Counted from the stretch's first letter, positions 45,360-55,023 are shown. The stretch: 64,000 bases of DNA from Mycolicibacter senuensis (GCF_003284925.1 NZ_QMEX01000009.1:1-64000), one strand, 5' to 3'. Notes: a model not told the origin generated them from the letters alone. Numbers and translations are program-made.

Positions 45360-45369
45360 TCAGGGCACG

Positions 45370-45383
45370 TTACTGGTGGGTAA
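45370..45383. promoter_or_regulatory. Operator TTAC-N6-GTAA in front of fadE5
   Basis: GTTAC-TGGTGG-GTAAC (arms extend to 5 bases, 45369-45384) lies just downstream of the predicted start point, a position for repression. The same element occurs at 49819-49834 and 55024-55037. Confidence 0.65.
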
Positions 45384-45432
45384 CTTAAGCCTGAGTACCC
45401 AACCACAGGTGGCATTCCATGAGGAGGAAGCT

Positions 45433-47268
45433 GTGAGCCACTACAAGAGCAATGTCCGTGACCAGGTGTTCAACCTGTTCGAGGTCTTCGGCCTGGACCA
45501 GGTCTTCGGCCAGGGCGAATACGCCGACCTGGACGTCGACACCGCTACGGAGATGCTCGGCGAGATGGTCCGGCTGGCTGAGGGCCCGATTGCTGACTCC
45601 TTCGTCGACGGCGACCGCAACCCCCCGGTGTTCGACCCCGCCACCCACGCGGTGACGCTGCCCGAGTCGTTCAAGAAGTCGGTGCGCGCCACGCTTGAGG
45701 CCGGCTGGGACCGGGCCGGCATCGACGAGGCGCTCGGCGGCATGCCGATGCCCAAGGCACTGATGTGGGCGCTACACGAACACATCCTCGGCGCCAACCC
45801 GGCAGTGTGGATGTACGCCGGCGGTGCCGGCTTCGCCAACATCTTCTACCACGTGGCCACCGAAGAGCAGAAGAAGTGGGCCGTCATCGCCGCCGAGCGC
45901 GGCTGGGGCTCGACCATGGTGCTCACCGAGCCCGATGCCGGCTCGGATGTCGGCGCCGGCCGCACCAAGGCCGTCCAGCAGGAGGACGGCTCCTGGCACA
46001 TCGACGGCGTGAAGCGGTTCATCACCTCGGCTGACTCCGACGACCTGTTCGAGAACATCTTCCACCTGGTGCTGGCCCGCCCCGAGGGCGCCAAGCCCGG
46101 CACCAAGGGCCTGTCGCTGTTCTTCGTGCCGAAGTTCCTGTTCGACTTCGAAACCGGTGAGCTCGGCGAGCGCAATGGCGTGTTCGTCACCAACGTCGAG
46201 CACAAGATGGGGCTGAAGGTCTCGGCCACCTGTGAGCTCACCTTCGGCCAGCACGGGGTGCCGGCCAAGGGCTGGCTGGTCGGCGAGGTGCACAACGGCA
46301 TCGCGCAGATGTTCGACGTGATCGAGCAGGCCCGCATGATGGTCGGCACCAAAGCCATCGCCACACTGTCCACCGGCTACCTCAACGCACTGGAGTACGC
46401 CAAGGAGCGGGTGCAGGGCGCCGATCTGACCCAGATGACCGACAAGTCCGCGCCGCGGGTGACCATCACCCACCACCCGGACGTGCGCCGGTCGCTGATG
46501 ACCCAGAAGGCCTACGCCGAGGGGCTGCGGGCGCTGTACCTCTACACCTCGACCTACCAGGACGCCGCCGTGGCCGAGAAGCTGCACGGCGTTGAGCCCG
46601 ATCTCGCCGTCCGCATCAACGACCTGATGCTGCCGATCGTCAAGGGTGTCGGCTCCGAGCAGGCCTACGCCAAGCTCACCGAGAGTCTGCAGACGCTCGG
46701 CGGGTCGGGCTTCCTGCAGGACTACCCGATCGAGCAGTACATCCGTGACGCCAAGATCGACTCGTTGTATGAAGGCACCACGGCGATTCAGGCGCAGGAC
46801 TTCTTCTTCCGCAAGATCATCCGGGACAAGGGCCAAGCCCTGGCACACGTCGCGGGCGAGATCGAGGCGTTCATCGCCAACGAGTCCGGCAACGGCCGGC
46901 TCAAGGCGGAGCGTGAGCTGCTGGCCACCGCGCTGGCCGATGTGCAGGGCATGGCCGCCACGCTGACCGGCTACCTGATGGCCGCGCAGGAGGACATCTC
47001 CAGCATCTACAAGGTGGGGCTGGGCTCGGTGCGCTTCCTGATGAGCGTCGGCGACCTGATGATCGGGTGGCTGCTGGCCCGCCAGGCCGCGGTGGCCGTC
47101 GAGAAGCTCGACGGCGGAGCCGAGGGCGCCGACCGGGCCTTCTACGAGGGCAAGATCGCGGTGGCATCGTTCTTCACCAAGAACTTCCTGCCTTTGCTGA
47201 CCAGCACTCGCTCGGTGATCGACGCCATCGACAACGACATCATGGAGCTCGACGAAGCGGCGTTCTAG
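45433..47268 (+). CDS. fadE5: FadE5 acyl-CoA dehydrogenase
   Basis: 611 residues, the same length as M. tuberculosis FadE5 and with long shared stretches ([41 protein letters not shown]-free [37 protein letters not shown]). The LYEGTTAIQ segment has the catalytic Glu. FadE5 is a large-type ACAD with an additional C-terminal helical domain and accepts a broad range of saturated acyl-CoAs. It is cytoplasmic. GTG 45433 is fixed by GAGGAGGAAGCT upstream and by the relative's N-terminus. It is monocistronic, with an upstream TTAC-N6-GTAA operator and a downstream terminator. Confidence 0.96.
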   Translation: MSHYKSNVRDQVFNLFEVFGLDQVFGQGEYADLDVDTATEMLGEMVRLAEGPIADSFVDGDRNPPVFDPATHAVTLPESFKKSVRATLEAGWDRAGIDEALGGMPMPKALMWALHEHILGANPAVWMYAGGAGFANIFYHVATEEQKKWAVIAAERGWGSTMVLTEPDAGSDVGAGRTKAVQQEDGSWHIDGVKRFITSADSDDLFENIFHLVLARPEGAKPGTKGLSLFFVPKFLFDFETGELGERNGVFVTNVEHKMGLKVSATCELTFGQHGVPAKGWLVGEVHNGIAQMFDVIEQARMMVGTKAIATLSTGYLNALEYAKERVQGADLTQMTDKSAPRVTITHHPDVRRSLMTQKAYAEGLRALYLYTSTYQDAAVAEKLHGVEPDLAVRINDLMLPIVKGVGSEQAYAKLTESLQTLGGSGFLQDYPIEQYIRDAKIDSLYEGTTAIQAQDFFFRKIIRDKGQALAHVAGEIEAFIANESGNGRLKAERELLATALADVQGMAATLTGYLMAAQEDISSIYKVGLGSVRFLMSVGDLMIGWLLARQAAVAVEKLDGGAEGADRAFYEGKIAVASFFTKNFLPLLTSTRSVIDAIDNDIMELDEAAF

Positions 47269-47293
47269 AACGCCACGACAACACAGGCCGCGC

Positions 47294-47323
47294 AGGTCCC
47301 CGAGGCGATCCCTCGGGGGCCTG
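47294..47323 (+). terminator. Terminator after fadE5
   Basis: AGGTCCCCGAGG and CCTCGGGGGCCT pair (one G-U) around a 5-base loop, 26 bases after the fadE5 stop, followed by GTTGC. Confidence 0.75.
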
Positions 47324-47364
47324 TTGCATTGCAGCCGGGCCCAGCTACGGCTGACACTGATGGC

Positions 47365-47508
47365 GTGACCCGCAACGTCGTCGTCCTCGGCTACCCCGGC
47401 CTGGCGATACCGGGCCGCCGCGGCTTCGGCACCGCAGCAACCCTGCGCGGCACCGTGATCCGCCGGCTCGGCATCTCACCGGGCCCCTACCGCAGGACCT
47501 TCGCCTGA
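47365..47508 (+). pseudogene. Internally deleted GlxA/AraC-family regulator relic
   Basis: The 47-codon frame GTG 47365 to TGA 47508 starts TRNVVVLGYPGLAIPG, like the N-terminal DJ-1-type domain of GlxA regulators. It then jumps to RRGFGTAATLRGTVIRRLGISPGPYRRTF, the last helix-turn-helix of the AraC domain. Everything between (about 260 residues in the family) is missing, in frame. GlxA-type regulators often lie next to DJ-1/PfpI genes, and one follows here 11 bases downstream. The deleted protein should be inactive, though it may still provide translational coupling. Confidence 0.6.
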
Positions 47509-47519
47509 GAGGAACACCC

Positions 47520-48233
47520 ATGCAGATCGCCATCGTGTTGTATCCCGGCTTCACGGCACTGGACTTCATCGGACCCTACGAGGTGTTGCGCTGGCTGCCC
47601 GATGCCCGGGTGCGGTTGCTGTGGCACGAGCCCGCGCCGATCACCGCCGACTCCGGCGTGCTCGTCGTCGGGGCCACCCATTCGTTCGACGAAACCCCCT
47701 CCCCCGACGTCATTCTGGTACCGGGCGGCATGACGACCACCGAACACGCCCGCGACCAGAAGCTGCTGGAGTGGGTGCGGCGAGCCCATTCCACGGCCAC
47801 CTGGACGGCATCGGTGTGCTCCGGGTCGATCATCCTGGCGGCCGCCGGGCTGCTGGCCGGCAAGCGAGCGACCTCCCATTGGATGGCGCTGCCCGCCCTG
47901 AAGGCGTTCGGGGTCACCCCGGTCGCAGACGAACGCATCGTGCACTCCGGCGACATCGTCACCTGTGCGGGAGTCTCGGCCGGCATCGACCTCGGACTGT
48001 GGCTGGCCGGGCGGATCGGCGGCGAGCACCGCGCGAAGGTCATCCAGTTGTCGCTGGAATACGACCCGCAGCCGCCGTTCGACGCCGGGCACATGTCGAA
48101 GGCGTCGGCGAAGACCAAGGCCGCGGCGAGCGCGCTGATGGCCAAGGATCTGGCGACGCCGAGCCAGCTGAAAGCCGGAGCACTACTGCTGTGGGACCGA
48201 GCGATCGGCGCGGCCCGAAGCCGGCGCGGTTAG
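47520..48233 (+). CDS. DJ-1/PfpI-family protein (isonitrile hydratase-like)
   Basis: 237 residues. Flavodoxin-like DJ-1 fold: MQIAIVLYPGFTALDFIGPYEVL with the conserved Glu, DVILVPGGMTTTEHARD, and the nucleophile elbow ATWTASVCSGSIILAAAGLL with Cys near residue 101, then ATSHWMAL. This GATase1-like subgroup includes isonitrile hydratases and intracellular hydrolases. GAGAGGAA precedes ATG 47520. The adjacent relic of its likely regulator suggests this gene has lost specific control. Confidence 0.83.
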   Translation: MQIAIVLYPGFTALDFIGPYEVLRWLPDARVRLLWHEPAPITADSGVLVVGATHSFDETPSPDVILVPGGMTTTEHARDQKLLEWVRRAHSTATWTASVCSGSIILAAAGLLAGKRATSHWMALPALKAFGVTPVADERIVHSGDIVTCAGVSAGIDLGLWLAGRIGGEHRAKVIQLSLEYDPQPPFDAGHMSKASAKTKAAASALMAKDLATPSQLKAGALLLWDRAIGAARSRRG

Positions 48234-48243
48234 CCGCGATCAG

Positions 48244-48283
48244 TTGGCCGCCGCTGGATCCCCTCAGTCCAGCGGCGGGCCAA
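48244..48283. terminator. Hairpin terminator between the DJ-1 gene and fadA2
   Basis: TTGGCCGCCGCTGG pairs with CCAGCGGCGGGCCAA (one bulged base) around an 11-base loop, between convergent genes. It can serve both. Confidence 0.7.
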
Positions 48284-48404
48284 GACGCAGGTTGCTCCGC
48301 GATCCCGGTGCCAGACGCCCGCGCGGAGCGAACCGTGCTGCTGACTACCCGCGGGCACCCGGGCACAAACCTGGTGGTCGGCGGTCTGGTCGCCGCCGCG
48401 GGCG

Positions 48405-49751
48405 CTAGCCCTCCAGGATGGCGGCCACGCCCTGACCGCCCGCGGCGCAGATCGAGATCAGCGCCCGTACCGGCTTGTTCTTCGAGGCGCCCTTCCTCGC
48501 CGCCTTGGCCTCGGCGATCTGTTTGGCCGCCTGCGCCACGATCCGCCCGCCGGTGGCCGCGAACGGGTGCCCGGCTGCCAGCGACGAGCCGTTGACGTTG
48601 AGTTTGGCTCGGTCGATGGCGCCCAGCGCGGCGTCCAGTCCCAGTCGCTCCTTGCAGTATTCCTCCGACTCCCACGCCGCCAGGTGACACAGCACCGTCG
48701 AGGCGAATGCCTCATGGATCTCGTAGAAGTCGAAGTCCTGCAGGGTAAGACCGTTGCGGGCCAACAGCCGCGGCACCGCGTAGGTCGGCGCCATCAGCAG
48801 CCCGTCGGGGCCGGTGACGTAGTCCACGGCGGCCGTCTCGGAGTCGACGAAGTAGGCCAGCGGGGTCAGTTTGTGCGCGGCCGCCCACTCCTCGCTGGCC
48901 AGCAGCGCCACCGACGCGCCGTCGGTCAGCGGTGTGGAGTTGCCCGCGGTCATGGTGGCGTCGCCGGCTTTCGCGCCGAACACCGGCTTGAGGGTGGCCA
49001 GCTTCTCCGGGCTCGACTCGGGCCGCAGGTTGTTGTCGCGGTAGAGGCCCTGAAATGGGGTGACCAGGTCGTCGAAGAAGCCGCGATCGTAGGCGGCGGC
49101 CATGTTGCGGTGGCTGGCGGCGGCCAGCTGGTCCTGGTCGACCCGTTTGATCCCCATCTGCTTGGTGGTGATCGCCTGGTGTTCACCCATGGACAGCCCG
49201 GTGCGGTTCTCTTTGTTGGCTGGGATCTCTACCCCCAGGGTGGCCGGCAGCTTGCCGACCAGCTTGAGGCGCGCCATGTTCGACTTGGACCGGCGCAACG
49301 CCAGCAGGGTGCGGCGCAGTTCGTTGCCCACCTCCAGGGGCGCATCCGAGGTGGTGTCCACCCCGCCCGCGGCGGCTACCTCGTAGCGACCGGCGGCGAT
49401 ACCGTCGGCGGCGCAGATCGCCGCCTGCAGCCCGGTGCCACAGGCTTGCTGCAGGTCGAAGGCGGGCGTGTAGGGCGACAGCGCCGAGCCGAGCACGCAT
49501 TCCCGGATCAGGTTGAAGTCCCGGCTGTGTTTGAGCACGGCGCCGCCGATCACCGCGTCCAGCTTCTCGCCGGCCAGGCCGAACCGGTCGACCAGGCCGC
49601 CGAGTGCCGCGGTGAACATGTCTTGGTTGGACGCGCTGGCGTAGGCGCCGTCCGAGCGTGCGAACGGGATGCGGTTGCCACCGAGGACGGCGACGCGACG
49701 TCGCGTGCCGGTGTCGGCGGGTGTGGGCTTAGCAGCAGATCCAGATGCCAC
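48405..49751 (-). CDS. fadA2: FadA2 acetyl-CoA acyltransferase (thiolase)
   Basis: 448 residues (M. tuberculosis FadA2 has 440). Thiolase landmarks: RRVAVLGGNRIPFARSDGAY, AFDLQQACGTGLQAAICAAD with nucleophile Cys near residue 105, SLAAGHPFAATGGRIVAQ with His, and CAAGGQGVAAI with the second Cys. It cleaves 3-ketoacyl-CoA with CoA in the last step of beta-oxidation. GTG 49751 is supported by GGAGAGATC upstream; the open frame extends further but without similarity. It is divergent from fabG4 with the palindrome at 49819-49834 between. Confidence 0.95.
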   Translation of the reverse strand: MASGSAAKPTPADTGTRRRVAVLGGNRIPFARSDGAYASASNQDMFTAALGGLVDRFGLAGEKLDAVIGGAVLKHSRDFNLIRECVLGSALSPYTPAFDLQQACGTGLQAAICAADGIAAGRYEVAAAGGVDTTSDAPLEVGNELRRTLLALRRSKSNMARLKLVGKLPATLGVEIPANKENRTGLSMGEHQAITTKQMGIKRVDQDQLAAASHRNMAAAYDRGFFDDLVTPFQGLYRDNNLRPESSPEKLATLKPVFGAKAGDATMTAGNSTPLTDGASVALLASEEWAAAHKLTPLAYFVDSETAAVDYVTGPDGLLMAPTYAVPRLLARNGLTLQDFDFYEIHEAFASTVLCHLAAWESEEYCKERLGLDAALGAIDRAKLNVNGSSLAAGHPFAATGGRIVAQAAKQIAEAKAARKGASKNKPVRALISICAAGGQGVAAILEG

Positions 49752-49818
49752 GATCTCTCCGTCTGGTGGTCGGGCGCCCCGCACCGGCGGGACGATCGGG
49801 GTGATACTACCCAGTATT

Positions 49819-49834
49819 CTTACTCTGGAGTAAG
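49819..49834. promoter_or_regulatory. Operator CTTACTC-TG-GAGTAAG (TTAC-N6-GTAA type) between fadA2 and fabG4
   Basis: A perfect palindrome with 7-base arms in the 139-base divergent gap. It contains TTAC-TCTGGA-GTAA, the element also seen before fadE5 and before the tetR at 54357-54983. Confidence 0.75.
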
Positions 49835-49890
49835 TTCGTTGTCGACACCGTGGCCTGCACCAGGCACGTCCCCACATGGAAGGCAGCACG

Positions 49891-51267
49891 ATGGCCCCTA
49901 AACTGGCCCCCAAACTCCCGACCGACCTGTTGTCCCAGATCCTGAACTCCGCCCCCGGATCGTTCCTGTCCAAACAACTGGGCGTTCCCCAGGCCGAGAC
50001 GCTGCGCCGCTACCGGGTCGGCGAGCCACCGCTGGCCGGGCCGCTGCTGATCGGCGGCGAAGGCCGGGTCGCCGAGCCGCTGCGCACCGCGCTGGCCGGC
50101 GACTACGAGGTGGTCGGCGACAACCTCGGTGGCCGCTGGGCCGACTCGTTCGGCGGGCTGGTCTTCGACGCCACCGGCATCACGTCACCGGCCGGGTTGA
50201 CCGCGCTGCACGAGTTCTTCACCCCACTGCTGCGCAACGTGGGCCGCTGCGGCCGGCTCGTCGTGGTGGGCACCACGCCGGATGCGACCGGCAGCGTTGA
50301 CGAGCGGATCGCCCAGCGCGCACTGGAAGGCTTCACCCGCTCGCTGGGCAAGGAGCTGCAGCGCGGCGCCACCGTGCAGCTGGTGTACCTGTCGGCGGAC
50401 GCCAAGCCGGGCGCCACCGGCCTGGAATCGACGATGCGGTTCATCCTCTCGGCCCGCTCCGCTTACGTCGACGGGCAGGTGTTCTACGTCGGCGCCGACG
50501 ACGCGACCGCCCCCGCCGACTGGGACCGCCCGCTGGAGGGCAAGGTGGCCATCATCACCGGCGCCGCGCGCGGTATCGGGGCCACCATCGCCGAGGTGTT
50601 CGCCCGCGACGGCGCCAAGGTGGTGGCGATCGACGTGCCGGGCGCGGCCGAAGCGCTGGAGAAGACGGCCACCCGGGTGGGCGGCACCGCGCTGGCCCTG
50701 GACGTCACCGCCGACGACGCGGTCGCGCAGATCGCCGCCCATCTCAAAGAGCACTATGACGGCAAGGCCGACATCTTGGTCAACAACGCCGGCATCACCC
50801 GCGACAAGCTGCTGGCCAACATGGATGACGCCCGCTGGAACGCGGTGCTGGCGGTCAACCTGCTTGCCCCGCAACGGCTTACCGAGGGTTTGGTGGGCAA
50901 CGGCAGCATCGGCGAGGGCGGCCGGGTGATCGGCCTGTCGTCGATGGCCGGTATCGCCGGCAACCGTGGTCAGACGAACTATGCGGCCACCAAGGCCGGC
51001 ATGATCGGGCTGACCGACGCGCTGGCGCCGGAGTTGGCCGCCAAGGGAATCACCATCAACGCCGTCGCCCCCGGATTCATCGAAACCGAGATGACGGCAG
51101 CCATTCCGCTGGCCACCCGCGAGGTCGGCCGCCGGCTCAACTCGCTGTTCCAGGGCGGCCAGCCCGTCGACGTCGCCGAGCTGATCGGCTACTTCGCCAG
51201 CCCGGCCTCGAATGCGGTGACCGGCAACACGATCCGGGTCTGCGGCCAGGCCATGCTGGGGGCATGA
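49891..51267 (+). CDS. fabG4: FabG4, high-molecular-weight 3-oxoacyl reductase
   Basis: 458 residues (454 in M. tuberculosis). The N-terminal ~210 residues are a degenerate, flavodoxin-like Rossmann domain ([40 protein letters not shown]). The C-terminal part is an active [60 protein letters not shown] with Ser, Tyr and Lys. It reduces long 3-oxoacyl-CoA/ACP with NADH. ATG 49891 has GGAAGG upstream. It is translated with htdX, whose ATG follows its stop by 1 base. Confidence 0.95.
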   Translation: MAPKLAPKLPTDLLSQILNSAPGSFLSKQLGVPQAETLRRYRVGEPPLAGPLLIGGEGRVAEPLRTALAGDYEVVGDNLGGRWADSFGGLVFDATGITSPAGLTALHEFFTPLLRNVGRCGRLVVVGTTPDATGSVDERIAQRALEGFTRSLGKELQRGATVQLVYLSADAKPGATGLESTMRFILSARSAYVDGQVFYVGADDATAPADWDRPLEGKVAIITGAARGIGATIAEVFARDGAKVVAIDVPGAAEALEKTATRVGGTALALDVTADDAVAQIAAHLKEHYDGKADILVNNAGITRDKLLANMDDARWNAVLAVNLLAPQRLTEGLVGNGSIGEGGRVIGLSSMAGIAGNRGQTNYAATKAGMIGLTDALAPELAAKGITINAVAPGFIETEMTAAIPLATREVGRRLNSLFQGGQPVDVAELIGYFASPASNAVTGNTIRVCGQAMLGA

Positions 51268-51268
51268 C

Positions 51269-52111
51269 ATGACTCAACCAAGTGGTACCAAGAACATGTT
51301 GCGCGCGGTCGCCGGGGCGCTGCCATTCGTGCCACGAACCGGCACCGTGCCGGACCGCACGCTGCGGGTCGACGAACTGGCCATCGACGCCGGCCACGTC
51401 GCCGAGTACGCCGCAGTCACCGGGCTGCGCTACGGCGACCAGGTGCCGCTGACCTACCCGTTCGCCCTGACGTTCCCGACGGTGATGGAGCTGGCGACCG
51501 CATTCGATTTCCCGTTCGCCGCAATGGGTTCGGTGCACACCGAGAACCGGATCGTCCAGCACCGCCCGATCGCGGTCACCGACACCGTCGGGGTCAGCGT
51601 GCACGCGGAGAACCTGCGCGAGCATCGCAAGGGTCTGCTGGTCGACATCGTCACCGACATCAACGTCGGCAACGACCCGGCCTGGCATCAGGTGACGACA
51701 TTCCTGCACCAGCAGCGCACCAGCCTGTCCGACGAGCCGAAGCCGCCGCCGGCCAAACAGCCCAAGTTGGGACCGCCCAATGCGGTGCTGCGGGTCACGC
51801 CGGGCCGGATCCGGCGCTACGCCTCGGCCGGCGGTGACCACAACCCGATCCACACCAGTTCGATCGGCGCCAAGCTGTTCGGCTTCCCGACCGCGATCGC
51901 CCACGGGATGTTCTCCGCGGCAGCGGTGCTGGCCAACATCGAAGGCACGCTGCCCGACGCGGTGGAGTACTCGGTGAAGTTCGGCAAGCCGATGCTGCTG
52001 CCGGCCAGCCCGGGGTTGTATGTCGACCGGGTCGAGGGCGGCTGGGACCTGGCGCTGCGCAACGTCGCCAAGGGTTATCCGTATCTGACCGGTGCGGTGC
52101 GGGCGCTCTAG
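51269..52111 (+). CDS. htdX: HtdX, (R)-3-hydroxyacyl dehydratase (MaoC-like)
   Basis: 280 residues, the same length as Rv0241c. Double hot-dog fold; the hydratase-2 motif is ASAGGDHNPIHTSSIGAKLFG with catalytic Asp and His, then FPTAIAHGMFSAAAVLANIE. It dehydrates 3-hydroxyacyl thioesters and pairs with FabG4 as a reductase-dehydratase unit. It is co-translated with fabG4. Its stop is 1 base from the convergent tetR stop at 52113. Confidence 0.95.
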   Translation: MTQPSGTKNMLRAVAGALPFVPRTGTVPDRTLRVDELAIDAGHVAEYAAVTGLRYGDQVPLTYPFALTFPTVMELATAFDFPFAAMGSVHTENRIVQHRPIAVTDTVGVSVHAENLREHRKGLLVDIVTDINVGNDPAWHQVTTFLHQQRTSLSDEPKPPPAKQPKLGPPNAVLRVTPGRIRRYASAGGDHNPIHTSSIGAKLFGFPTAIAHGMFSAAAVLANIEGTLPDAVEYSVKFGKPMLLPASPGLYVDRVEGGWDLALRNVAKGYPYLTGAVRAL

Positions 52112-52112
52112 C

Positions 52113-52709
52113 TCATTTCCGGACACCGGCGGCCGCCAGCAGGTTGGCTTTGCTGACCTCCCAATGCGCGTTGATGAAGTCAAGACCCCACACCGGGATA
52201 GCGATCACCAGCCCACGGATGACTACCACCACGGTGTCCATATAGGCGGTCGCGTCAAAGCCGGGAGCGGGTGCCGGTAGCGCTTCGGCGGAGGCGACGG
52301 CTAGGCGAAAGATGTGTTGCTCCAACGATTTCACCGTCTCAGCGACATGCGGATCCATCCAGCAGGCAGCCCATAGCTGCGCTACCGAAAGCGCTTGCGG
52401 GCTGGTGAATTCGCGCCAGACCAGGTCGAGGAAACCAGCTAGGTCCAGCGTGGCGGCCGCGGTGGTCTCCTCGAAGTGGATGCGGGCCTGGTCCGCCAGT
52501 TCCAGCGCGAGCTGGGCGACCGCCGCGGTCACCAGCTCGTCGCGGGCCGGAAAGTGGTACATCACCGTGCTTTGCGACACGGCCGCCACGCCCGCGACCC
52601 GCCGAGTGGTCACCGCGGCGACCCCCGCGCAACGCAGCAGCTCGACGGCCGCACCGACCAGCGCGTTACGCGTGGCGGCACGTTGTTCGGCACGCGAAGC
52701 ACGTTTCAT
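52113..52709 (-). CDS. TetR-family transcriptional regulator
   Basis: 198 residues. Helix-turn-helix GVAAVTTRRVAGVAAVSQSTVMYHFPARDELV (about 26-57), with a TetR_C part rich in VVVVIRGLVIAIPVWGLDF. ATG 52709 is chosen because AGGGGA lies 6 bases upstream; ATG 52715 directly touches that site. It is divergent from the secreted hydrolase gene and convergent with htdX. Small palindromes at 52755-52766 may be its operator. Confidence 0.83.
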   Translation of the reverse strand: MKRASRAEQRAATRNALVGAAVELLRCAGVAAVTTRRVAGVAAVSQSTVMYHFPARDELVTAAVAQLALELADQARIHFEETTAAATLDLAGFLDLVWREFTSPQALSVAQLWAACWMDPHVAETVKSLEQHIFRLAVASAEALPAPAPGFDATAYMDTVVVVIRGLVIAIPVWGLDFINAHWEVSKANLLAAAGVRK

Positions 52710-52754
52710 TCGCATTCCCCTATTGCGTCAACAGTTCAATCACAGCTAATCTTA

Positions 52755-52766
52755 CTGATCAGCTGA
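52755..52766. promoter_or_regulatory. Overlapping palindromes CTGATCAG / TCAGCTGA in the tetR-hydrolase gap
   Basis: Two 8-base palindromes overlap at 52755-52762 and 52759-52766, flanked by GTTCA (52733) and TGAAC (52764-52768). It is a weak candidate operator of the TetR protein at 52113-52709. Confidence 0.35.
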
Positions 52767-52871
52767 ACAGCGAACACGGTAGGGCCGCTATTCCTGCTGG
52801 TCAGGGCCGGTGTCCTTGCCGAGACACCTGGTAAGGGCAGCCAAGGGCTCTTCTTGCCTTCGGAGGTCGAT

Positions 52872-54347
52872 ATGGCCAGTCGGACTGCGCGTCCCTTCGG
52901 TGCCGTCCCGGCGGCGATCGCCGCGGCCGTCGCACTGGCCGTGTTGCCGGTGCTGCACCCGGTATCGGCCACCACCGGGACCAGAACCCTGCCGGCGCCG
53001 GCGAAGTTGCTGGACACCGAGTCGTGGATCATGGGCGGCAGCGGTATACCGATACCCCCGCAAAGCTATCTGGATTCCGTCAGCGAGCTCTTCATCAATC
53101 CCGCAGCCCCGTGGTTCGCCGGCCAGCCGCTGTTCCCCGTGGCTGCCATGAACGGCTTGTTCACCCCGGAGGGCCTGTATCCCAACAGCGGCGTCAAGAG
53201 CCTGGAGCTCGACACCTCGCTGGCGCAGGGCGTCAGCATCCTGCATCAGACCATCGACAAGGAGATCGCCGCGGGCAACGATCTCGTCGTGCTGGGCGCC
53301 TCGCAGAGCGCCACCATTTCGACCATGGTGATGCGTGACCTGCTGGCGTTGCCGCCCCACCAACAGCCGGCCGCCGACCAGTTGGCCTTCGTGCTGCTCG
53401 GGGATCCCAACAACCCCAACGGCGGCCTGTTCGAGCGGATGAACGTCTTCACCGACGGCGGCTACCCGACCATCCCGAGCCTGGGCATCACCTTCAACGG
53501 CGCCACCCCAGCCGAAATACCCTGGCACACCGCAATTTACACCGGAGAATACGACGGCTACGCCGACTTCCCCCGCTATCCCATCAACCTGCTCGCCGAC
53601 CTCAACGCCGTCCTGGGCATCGTGTATGTGCACACCACCTACCCGTCCATGACCCCCGAGCAACTCGCCTCGGCTATCGCACTGCCGGTTTCGGACGGCT
53701 ACAACGGCAACACCGAATACTTCATGATCCCCACCGAGACGCTGCCGTTGCTTGCGCCACTGCAGTCGATTCCGGTGATCGGACAGCCGCTCTACGACCT
53801 GCTGGAACCCACGACACGGATCCTGGTGAACCTGGGCTACGGCAGCATCACCAACGGCTGGGATCCCGGCCCTGCCGATATCGCCACGCCGTACTCGCTG
53901 TTCCCGACCGACCTCGACTGGGGCGAGGTGCTCACGGCGCTGGGCAACGGCGCCCGGCAGGGCATCAACGATTTCATCAGCGATCTGTCGAACCTGTCGT
54001 TCCCGAGCGCGGCGGAGCTGTTGGGCGCCCCGGCAGCCGATATCGCGGCGTTCTCGATGCCCAGCTTCACCGACATCGTCAATGCGTTCACCGGCGCGGC
54101 CAGTGCCGCTTACGCCGCGCTGCTTCCGACCGCGGATCTCGTCAACGCCTTGCTCACGACGGCTCCGGCCTACGCCGCCAATCTGTTCGTGCAGGAACTC
54201 GGTTCGGGAGACATCCTCAACGCGCTCGGCATGCCGATCGCCGGCCTGTTCGGGTTGGGCAGCATCGCCCTCGGGTTCGAATACATCGTGATCAACCAGG
54301 CGATCTCGGAGATCACCGCCGAGTTCCAGGAGCTCTTCGCGGCCTGA
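52872..54347 (+). CDS. Secreted PE-PPE-domain (alpha/beta-hydrolase) protein without PE or PPE part
   Basis: 491 residues. A signal sequence (residues 1-35, AIAAAVALAVLPVLHPVSA) is followed by a PE-PPE C-terminal hydrolase domain (PF08237 type). The nucleophile elbow is VVLGASQSATIS; candidate acid and base residues are Asp in GEYDGYADFPRYP and His in IVYVHTTYPSMT. The family is serine esterase/cutinase-like and acts outside the membrane. The C-terminal 140 residues are hydrophobic and Ala/Leu-rich (GLFGLGSIALGFEYIVINQA), perhaps for lipid contact. ATG 52872 has GGAGG 5 bases upstream. Substrates are probably esters or lipids of the envelope; this is inference. Confidence 0.82.
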   Translation: MASRTARPFGAVPAAIAAAVALAVLPVLHPVSATTGTRTLPAPAKLLDTESWIMGGSGIPIPPQSYLDSVSELFINPAAPWFAGQPLFPVAAMNGLFTPEGLYPNSGVKSLELDTSLAQGVSILHQTIDKEIAAGNDLVVLGASQSATISTMVMRDLLALPPHQQPAADQLAFVLLGDPNNPNGGLFERMNVFTDGGYPTIPSLGITFNGATPAEIPWHTAIYTGEYDGYADFPRYPINLLADLNAVLGIVYVHTTYPSMTPEQLASAIALPVSDGYNGNTEYFMIPTETLPLLAPLQSIPVIGQPLYDLLEPTTRILVNLGYGSITNGWDPGPADIATPYSLFPTDLDWGEVLTALGNGARQGINDFISDLSNLSFPSAAELLGAPAADIAAFSMPSFTDIVNAFTGAASAAYAALLPTADLVNALLTTAPAYAANLFVQELGSGDILNALGMPIAGLFGLGSIALGFEYIVINQAISEITAEFQELFAA

Positions 54348-54356
54348 CGCGCCGGA

Positions 54357-54983
54357 CTATCCCGCGGCGGCGCTCTCGGCGCCGTCACGGCCGCCGGGCG
54401 CCTCCTTGAGGCCACGCCAGAACAGGTCGATCATCAGCTCGCCCGCCTCGTCGACGTCGGTGTCGCCCGTGCTGACCCGGCTGGCGATCGCCTCGCCGGC
54501 GCCGACCAGTGCGACCGCCATCATGTCGAAGTCGACGCCGGGCTCGGGGTTGCGGGTGCCGGCCCGCAACAGCCGGCCGACCAACTCGACGATCCGCTCG
54601 CGGCCCTCCCGCACGGTGTGGGCGAACGCCTGCGAACTGGTGGCCTGCGAATACATCACGATCCAAGACGCCCGGTTGGTGTCGATGTAGTGCAGGAACG
54701 ACCGGATCGTGTTCCGCAACAGGTCTTTCGGGCTCTGCTGGAAGTCGATGCTGGTGCGTACCGTCTCGACGAAGCGCGCCAGCTCACGATCCAGACACGC
54801 CCCGAAGAGTTCCTCCTTGGAGCCGTAGTACAGGTAGAGCATCGGCTTGGAGATCTGGGCCGCCGCTGCGATCGAGTCCATCGAGGTCTCGTGATAGCCG
54901 TTGATCGAGAACATCTGCACCGCGGCGTCGAGCATCTGCTGTTCACGCACAGCCCGCGGTAACCGCTTACTACCAGCCGCCAT
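54357..54983 (-). CDS. TetR-family regulator (Rv0238-like), candidate regulator of the fadE5/fadA2/fabG4 group
   Basis: 208 residues (Rv0238 has 204). Helix-turn-helix MFSINGYHETSMDSIAAAAQISKPMLYLYYGSKEELF (about 23-60). The C-terminal domain has DLLRNTIRSFLHYIDTNRASW. ATG 54983 is taken because the N-terminus MAAGSKRLPRAVREQQML fits the family; the frame is open further upstream but there overlaps the operator and lpqI. TTAC-N6-GTAA lies 41-54 bases before the start, and the same element stands before fadE5 and between fadA2 and fabG4. The gene follows lpqI on the same strand after 77 bases. Confidence 0.87.
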   Translation of the reverse strand: MAAGSKRLPRAVREQQMLDAAVQMFSINGYHETSMDSIAAAAQISKPMLYLYYGSKEELFGACLDRELARFVETVRTSIDFQQSPKDLLRNTIRSFLHYIDTNRASWIVMYSQATSSQAFAHTVREGRERIVELVGRLLRAGTRNPEPGVDFDMMAVALVGAGEAIASRVSTGDTDVDEAGELMIDLFWRGLKEAPGGRDGAESAAAG

Positions 54984-55023
54984 CGCCTCGGGGTTCCTTC
55001 CGCGTACCTTCTGCGGCACGATC

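Noticed and set aside
48284..48404. Possible coding remnant (TTRGHPGTNLVVGGLV-like string) before the fadA2 stop
   Set aside because: Too short, no start, and unsupported by any family pattern; treated as spacer after the terminator.
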